From UBA9547 sp044349205 (GTDB taxonomy: Bacteria > Bacteroidota > Bacteroidia > Cytophagales > UBA9547), in the NCBI GenBank assembly GCA_044349205.1, contig JBIKRJ010000069.1, forward strand, positions 1 through 10,688: a stretch of DNA of 10,688 bases. Direction: 5' to 3'. How positions within the stretch are numbered: position 1 is the stretch's first letter; each line of letters opens with the position of its first letter. The notes under the pieces were generated by a model. That model searched no databases and was not told where the DNA came from. It worked only from the letters and a program-made list of their open reading frames with translations. The translations under genes were made by a program, and so were the position numbers. Of this stretch, positions 6,695 to 10,688 are shown piece after piece.

Positions 6695-7837
6695 ATGGCT
6701 GTAAAATTTAACAATTCCATCAAGATTGGCATTTTGGGAGGCGGTCAGTTAGGTCGTATGCTCATTCAGGCTGCCATCGATTTAGATTTGGACATTGCCA
6801 TTCTAGATCCCGATCCGCACGCCCCATGCAAATCGCTATGTAACAAGTTCGTTCAAGGTGCCTTCCACGATTACGAAACGGTGCTTTCATTTGGTGAAAA
6901 CCTGGATTTGATTAGCATCGAAATAGAAAATGTGAACATCGAAGCATTGAAGAAATTGCGTGCGATGGGGAAAAAAATATTTCCACAGCCCGAAGTAATT
7001 GAACTCATTCAAGACAAACGCACTCAGAAGAAATTTTATCGCGACCACCACATACCTACTGCCGATTTTGTTTTGACAGAAAACAAAGCACATGCCAGCC
7101 AGCATTTAGATTTTTTGCCTGCATTCCATAAACTGGGAAAAGGTGGCTACGATGGCAAAGGAGTACAACCTATTTTGAACAAAAACGATTTTGCCAACGC
7201 GTTCGACCAACCTGGTCTGTTGGAAAAAAAAGTCGACTACCTCAAGGAAATTTCAGTTATCGTGGCACGAAACGAAGAAGGGGAAATTTGCTCTTTTCCA
7301 GTAGTGGAAATGGTTTTCGATCCTGTTTACAATTTGGTCGATTACCTTATTTCGCCTGCCCAAATCGAAGAAAAATATCGGTCTAAAGCCGACCTAGTCG
7401 CCAAAAAAGTAGCCGAATCGCTAAAAATAGTGGGCATTCTAGCTGTAGAAATGTTTTTAACCAAAGACGGGGAAATTCTAGTCAATGAAATTGCTCCACG
7501 GCCACACAACAGTGGCCATCACACTATCAAAGCCAACACCACCTCGCAATACGAACAGCATTGGCGTGCCATCTTGGGCTTGCCTTTTGGCAACACCAAC
7601 GCACACAAACTTTCGGCGATGGTCAATGTACTGGGAACCAAAGGGTACGAAGGCGATGCCGTTTATGTGGGATTGCACGAAGTGCTTAAGTTAGATGGCG
7701 CCCACATTCATTTATATGGAAAAAAAACCACCAAATCGTCGCGCAAAATGGGCCATATTATCATCATGGACGACAATCTTGAAAACCTTCAAGAAAAAGT
7801 AAAATACGTGAAAGAAACTATACAAGTAATCGCATGA
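6695..7837 (+). CDS. purK: 5-(carboxyamino)imidazole ribonucleotide synthase
   Basis: PurK uses ATP and bicarbonate to carboxylate aminoimidazole ribonucleotide (AIR) to N5-CAIR in cytosolic de novo purine synthesis. The N-terminal pre-ATP-grasp domain opens with KIGILGGGQLGRML (10-23). The ATP-grasp domain follows, with the glycine-rich loop KGGYDGKGVQ at 149-158, the metal/nucleotide-binding VNEIAPRPHNSGH at 263-275, and SQYEQHWRAILGLPFG at 284-299. The C-terminal domain ends near residue 380, the normal length for the family. All landmarks that set PurK apart from PurT and other ATP-grasp ligases are intact. The ATG at 6695 puts the glycine motif at the expected depth. The stop overlaps the purE start (ATGA), so the two genes are translationally coupled and serve consecutive steps. 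Confidence 0.96.
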   Translation: MAVKFNNSIKIGILGGGQLGRMLIQAAIDLDLDIAILDPDPHAPCKSLCNKFVQGAFHDYETVLSFGENLDLISIEIENVNIEALKKLRAMGKKIFPQPEVIELIQDKRTQKKFYRDHHIPTADFVLTENKAHASQHLDFLPAFHKLGKGGYDGKGVQPILNKNDFANAFDQPGLLEKKVDYLKEISVIVARNEEGEICSFPVVEMVFDPVYNLVDYLISPAQIEEKYRSKADLVAKKVAESLKIVGILAVEMFLTKDGEILVNEIAPRPHNSGHHTIKANTTSQYEQHWRAILGLPFGNTNAHKLSAMVNVLGTKGYEGDAVYVGLHEVLKLDGAHIHLYGKKTTKSSRKMGHIIIMDDNLENLQEKVKYVKETIQVIA

Positions 7838-8346
7838 ACAAACCATTGGTAGGAATCATTATGGGTAGCCAGTCTGACTTGAAAATAATGGCAGAGGCAG
7901 CCCAGATTTTGGAACAACTTCAAGTTCCATTCGAATTGACCGTTGTTTCGGCTCACCGCACTCCCAAACGCATGTTCGACTATGCTTCGAGTGCGGCCGA
8001 AAGGGGCTTGAAGGTAATAATCGCTGGTGCTGGCGGCGCCGCGCATTTGCCTGGAATGGTGGCTTCTATCACTCATTTACCTGTAATAGGAGTTCCAGTA
8101 AAATCTAGTAATTCTATAGATGGGTGGGATTCTGTGCTTTCCATTCTTCAAATGCCCGGCGGCATTCCCGTGGCCACGGTGGCCTTGAACGGTGCCTTGA
8201 ATGCTGGCTTGCTTGCAGCTCAAATTATTGCCACCTCAAATACTGAAATTGACAAAAACCTGAAGGCTTACAAAGAAAGTCTGAAGACGAAAGTGGAAAA
8301 TTCGGCTAAAGATTTGGAAGAAAAAGGCTACAAAAATTTCATATAA
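7834..8346 (+). CDS. purE: N5-carboxyaminoimidazole ribonucleotide mutase
   Basis: Class I PurE moves the carboxyl group of N5-CAIR from N5 to C4, giving CAIR, and acts directly on the PurK product. Visible motifs are the phosphate-binding GSQSD (11-15), the catalytic-histidine motif SAHRTP (39-44), AGAGGAAHLPGM (64-75), GVPV (86-89) and the long signature DSVLSILQMPGGIPVATVA (99-117). The length of 170 residues is normal for the octameric class I enzyme. The presence of purK just upstream argues for the mutase (class I) over the AIR carboxylase (class II). The ATG sits in the ATGA overlap with the purK stop. The last 8 nt overlap the 3' end of the convergent ybeY gene. Confidence 0.97.
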   Translation: MNKPLVGIIMGSQSDLKIMAEAAQILEQLQVPFELTVVSAHRTPKRMFDYASSAAERGLKVIIAGAGGAAHLPGMVASITHLPVIGVPVKSSNSIDGWDSVLSILQMPGGIPVATVALNGALNAGLLAAQIIATSNTEIDKNLKAYKESLKTKVENSAKDLEEKGYKNFI

Positions 8347-8767
8347 CTTCCCACAAAGCCAAAGCCTCCTCTTCTTTTTCTCTCATTTTTTTGGAATCGG
8401 CAGCGGTTTTGTCTTTGAATCCCAAAAGATGAAGCACCCCATGTGCCATTACTCTATGTAGTTCATTTTCAAAAGACACGCTATATTGGGAAGCGTTTTC
8501 CTTCACCCTATCTATACTTATATAAATATCGCTTTCGAGCGGAAGCGGGTATTCTTGGTAACGAAATGTAATGATGTCGGTAAGGGTATCGTGTTGCAAA
8601 TGGGTTATATTCAACGAAAGCAAATAGTCGTCATCACAAATAATAAAATGGAGAGAAAGAATGCTGCCCTGATGATTGGCCACAATTTGATTTAGCCACT
8701 TTCGGAGTTTCGACTTGCCTTTTAGTTTAAAAGTAGGATGTTCTGAATGAAATGTAAGGTTGGGCAA
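8339..8767 (-). CDS. ybeY: Endoribonuclease YbeY (rRNA maturation factor)
   Basis: YbeY is a small metal-dependent endoribonuclease needed for 16S rRNA 3'-end maturation and 70S ribosome quality control. The 142-residue protein has the family's central pattern DTLTDIITFRY (60-70), the stretch ESDIYISIDRV (78-88) and the metal site AHGVLHLLGFKDKT (108-121). In the usual H-x3-H-x5-H site the first two ligands are H109 and H113, but the third position is Asp119. I believe this is common in Bacteroidota YbeY, so I do not take it as inactivation. I saw no in-frame ATG at the N-terminus. The best start is TTG at 8765-8767, which gives a normal-length N-terminus. It lies 8 nt after the ATPase gene and is the last gene of the three-gene unit. 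It overlaps the purE 3' end by 8 nt. Confidence 0.93.
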   Translation of the reverse strand: MPNLTFHSEHPTFKLKGKSKLRKWLNQIVANHQGSILSLHFIICDDDYLLSLNITHLQHDTLTDIITFRYQEYPLPLESDIYISIDRVKENASQYSVSFENELHRVMAHGVLHLLGFKDKTAADSKKMREKEEEALALWEVI

Positions 8768-8775
8768 TGGTGGTA

Positions 8776-9195
8776 TCAGTTCATGTTAAATTTCATTTCC
8801 ACTACACGGCCTTGGTCGGTAAAAGCGATTTCGTCACACAAATTTCGCATCAAGAAAACTCCACGGCCGTAAGGTTTGCTTACGTTTTCAGGCAAAGTAG
8901 GGTCGGCCAAAGAACTAGGGTCGAATCCGCTTCCTTGGTCTTCAACTACAAATTTTAAATCTTTGGCTCCTATGAAAAGGGAAATGCTGACCATTTTCTT
9001 TTGGTCGTTGCTGTTGCCGTGCTTGATGGCATTATTCACCGATTCGGTTACCGCTACCATGATATTTCCATAAAGGTCATCGGCTATGTGAAATTTTTCT
9101 TTCGCATTGTCGATAAAACTTTCCACTATGCGAATGTTTTCAAGCATAGAAGGGATTTGGATTGAAATCTTTTCCATCGCGTGGCTAAGGTACAT
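8776..9195 (-). CDS. RsbW/SpoIIAB-type GHKL ATP-binding protein (anti-sigma-factor kinase-like)
   Basis: This is a 139-residue stand-alone GHKL (histidine-kinase-like) ATPase domain of the serine-kinase anti-sigma group. The N-box is AVTESVNNAIKHGN (48-61), with Glu51 and Asn55 at the positions used for catalysis and Mg2+ binding in SpoIIAB/RsbW. The G1 box is EDQGSGFD (85-92), and the G2 box is YGRGVFLMRNLCDEI (109-123). Proteins of this type bind a sigma factor or phosphorylate an STAS-domain antagonist, but neither partner is in the window, so the target is unknown. The ATG at 9195 shares its A with the upstream stop (TGATG), pointing to translational coupling. A GTG one codon earlier is possible. 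The ATG at 9177 (MEKISIQIPS) also gives a plausible N-terminus. ybeY follows 8 nt downstream. Confidence 0.85.
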   Translation of the reverse strand: MYLSHAMEKISIQIPSMLENIRIVESFIDNAKEKFHIADDLYGNIMVAVTESVNNAIKHGNSNDQKKMVSISLFIGAKDLKFVVEDQGSGFDPSSLADPTLPENVSKPYGRGVFLMRNLCDEIAFTDQGRVVEMKFNMN

Positions 9196-10688
9196 CACTG
9201 ACTAATTTTTTGAAAATATTGTCCTACTTTTTCCTTGTAATACGGATTTAAACTTGGCGGGGTTGACTTCAACATTTCTATTTGTTTTTCTTTTTCTTTC
9301 AAATATTTGTCCAAAGCTGGAGGAAATTTTCTTTCAATATCTTGTTTTCCGCTATTTGATTCACGTTTTTCTTCAAATTCTCTTTCACGTTGGGCTTTTT
9401 CGCTTTCCAACAAACGCGTAACAATATCGTTTTGGCGCATAATCGTTTGCTGTGAAAGCTGCTTGAAAGCCAAATCTCGTTCTGTTTCTTCCATTTTTTT
9501 GGAAAGTTCTTTTAGTTGTTGCTTGCCATTTTGGTCTAAAGTGCCTTTTCCCTCCATTTCTTTCAGCATTTTCCTGATGGCTTGTTGTTCGGCAATAAGT
9601 TGGGCAAGTTCTTGCGAAAATTCTTTACCGCTTTTGCCACTTTGTTTTAGTTCGCCAATTTTTTTGTTCAATGCTTTTTGCAAATCGCTAATGTTCTGTC
9701 CTTTTCCTTTTCCGCCAGGTTTTTTACACTGTCCGCTACCCGGCTTGCTTTTCATTTGCCTGCTTTCGTCTTGTAATTGTTTCAGCACCTCCGACAACAT
9801 CAGGGCAAGATTGTTCATAGAGGTCATGGCAAATTGCTGTTTTCCAGCCGAAATATCGGGGCGGCGTTGTTTCAAGTCGGCAATGCTCTCCTTAATGTAA
9901 TCGTTCATGTCGCCCACTTCTTTGGTCACAAACTTTTTTACTTGAAAAACACGCTTTGCCAAGGCATATAAGCTATCTTCCACCATTTTGGCATCGTCTT
10001 TCAACTTCATTTGCCTTTGTAAAAGGCCCACATAGCGAGGGTCTGTTTGGTTTATTTTCTTAAACTCTTTCATCAATGTTTCTTGCTCGAATGAAAGTGT
10101 CAACAAGTTTTCAAGCAAAAAGCGCAAATCTTCAATGTTTTCATCAACCACTTCTGCTTGCATTTCTTGTTGGGCTTTTTGCAATTGTTCCTTCAAGTCT
10201 TCCATTTGCTCGGCAGCCGATTTTTGTTGTTTCTGTGCTCCTTTTTTGTTTCCCTGTCCAAGTTGTTCCAAGCTTTTCTGTTGTTTTTCGCTGATAGATT
10301 TTTGGATTGCCTCTTCTTTGTCGAAACTATTTTTCTCTTCCAAGCTCTTGTTTAACTCATCTAGTTGTTTCAAATCTTCCTTCAAGCCTTCAAACTTCTC
10401 ATTCAAATTCTGCTGCTCCTTTTTTTGGTTATCTATTTGGTCGTTGTGTGTTTTTTGCGAAAGCTGGTCTTGTTCTTTAGACAGTTGGTCAGTTTTTTGA
10501 ATGGCATTTTCCAATTCTTTTTCAAATTTCAACTGTTTGAACATTTCCAGCATTCGCTCCAATTCTTTATCGAATCGTTGTTGCTTGTTTTCAATTTTTT
10601 CCAACAAGTCTTTTATCTCGGTACTATTGTTTTTTTCCTCCAACAATTTCTGAAGTTCTTGATACAATTTAAGGGTTTCGTCGTCGAG
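9195..10688 (-). CDS. DUF4175-like coiled-coil protein, C-terminal 497 residues (start beyond the right edge)
   Basis: The reading frame is open to the window edge (first visible codons LDDETLK), so the protein is truncated at its N-terminus. The TTG at 10667 is not a credible start. The visible part is extremely rich in Gln, Lys and Glu and is predicted to be mostly coiled coil (about 1-210 and 330-480). Between these lies a more ordered helical stretch, including DPRYVGLLQRQM, EDSLYALAKRVFQVKKFV and FAMTSMNNLALMLSEVLKQ (about 216-305), followed by a Gly/Lys-rich linker (about 314-331). From memory this middle stretch and overall style match Bacteroidota DUF4175 proteins, which usually carry membrane helices at the N-terminus; those would lie outside the window. 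The molecular function is unknown. The stop overlaps the start of the ATPase gene. I see no frameshift. Confidence 0.75.
   Translation of the reverse strand, partial: LDDETLKLYQELQKLLEEKNNSTEIKDLLEKIENKQQRFDKELERMLEMFKQLKFEKELENAIQKTDQLSKEQDQLSQKTHNDQIDNQKKEQQNLNEKFEGLKEDLKQLDELNKSLEEKNSFDKEEAIQKSISEKQQKSLEQLGQGNKKGAQKQQKSAAEQMEDLKEQLQKAQQEMQAEVVDENIEDLRFLLENLLTLSFEQETLMKEFKKINQTDPRYVGLLQRQMKLKDDAKMVEDSLYALAKRVFQVKKFVTKEVGDMNDYIKESIADLKQRRPDISAGKQQFAMTSMNNLALMLSEVLKQLQDESRQMKSKPGSGQCKKPGGKGKGQNISDLQKALNKKIGELKQSGKSGKEFSQELAQLIAEQQAIRKMLKEMEGKGTLDQNGKQQLKELSKKMEETERDLAFKQLSQQTIMRQNDIVTRLLESEKAQREREFEEKRESNSGKQDIERKFPPALDKYLKEKEKQIEMLKSTPPSLNPYYKEKVGQYFQKISQ

Noticed and set aside
9307..9900. 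Plus-strand ORF of 197 codons, rich in Ser, Phe, Leu and Cys
   Set aside because: It is the antisense of the Gln/Lys/Glu-rich coiled-coil gene. The composition is what that codon usage gives on the opposite strand, and it shows no domain or start signal.
9195..10688. Q/K/E-rich protein considered as an SMC/RecN or phage tape-measure protein
   Set aside because: There is no Walker or ABC motif, no tape-measure-like repeats and no phage neighbours. The MTSMNNLALMLSE stretch and operon position fit a DUF4175-type protein better.
1..10688. Search for CRISPR arrays, tRNAs, insertion sequences, toxin-antitoxin or defence genes
   Set aside because: No regularly spaced repeats, transposase motifs, tRNA-like folds or defence domains were seen on either strand. 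Intergenic gaps are all under about 220 nt.

Overview
The window looks like chromosomal DNA of a member of the Bacteroidota, possibly from the Cytophagales/Chitinophagales side, though I cannot fix the order. Four intergenic regions carry a TAnnTTTG box, the -7 element of this phylum's primary sigma factor. I saw no convincing Shine-Dalgarno sequence at the starts I inspected. The YbeY protein carries a KDKT motif, and a DUF4175-like coiled-coil protein is present; both look typical of the phylum. Base composition appears moderately AT-rich and even. I found no insertion sequence, tRNA, rRNA, CRISPR array or phage gene.

Left end (1-1158, minus strand): the first 313 codons of the ClpB disaggregase gene, preceded by a 219-nt gap. 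That gap holds a Rho-independent terminator belonging to the next gene, uxs.

Nucleotide-sugar and glycan block (1159-5532, minus strand): in transcription order, a membrane glycosyltransferase gene (5532-3577), then ugd (UDP-glucose to UDP-glucuronate), then one base later uxs (UDP-glucuronate to UDP-xylose), then the terminator. ugd and uxs form a two-step UDP-xylose supply unit with its own promoter-like box. The glycosyltransferase joins a complete GT2 catalytic domain to membrane segments, a Rossmann-like domain and what looks like a shortened polyprenyl-glycosylphosphotransferase end.

Middle (5533-8346, plus strand): across a 131-152 nt divergent promoter region lies a PhyH-type Fe(II)/2-oxoglutarate dioxygenase of unknown substrate. 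It is followed by purK and purE, which overlap by four bases (ATGA) and carry out consecutive steps of de novo purine synthesis. The purK promoter box sits only four bases from its ATG, suggesting a leaderless or almost leaderless message.

Right end (8339-10688, minus strand): a compact three-gene unit. In transcription order it has a coiled-coil DUF4175-like protein (start outside the window), a small GHKL ATPase of the RsbW/SpoIIAB anti-sigma type (coupled by TGATG), and ybeY (8 nt later, TTG start). ybeY meets purE tail to tail with an 8-nt overlap.

Most of the window is housekeeping. The parts I cannot fully explain are the glycosyltransferase with its reduced C-terminal domain, the orphan dioxygenase divergent from it, and the co-transcription of a surface/coiled-coil protein, an anti-sigma-like ATPase and an rRNA-processing enzyme. 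I do not see convincing evidence of a wholly new system.
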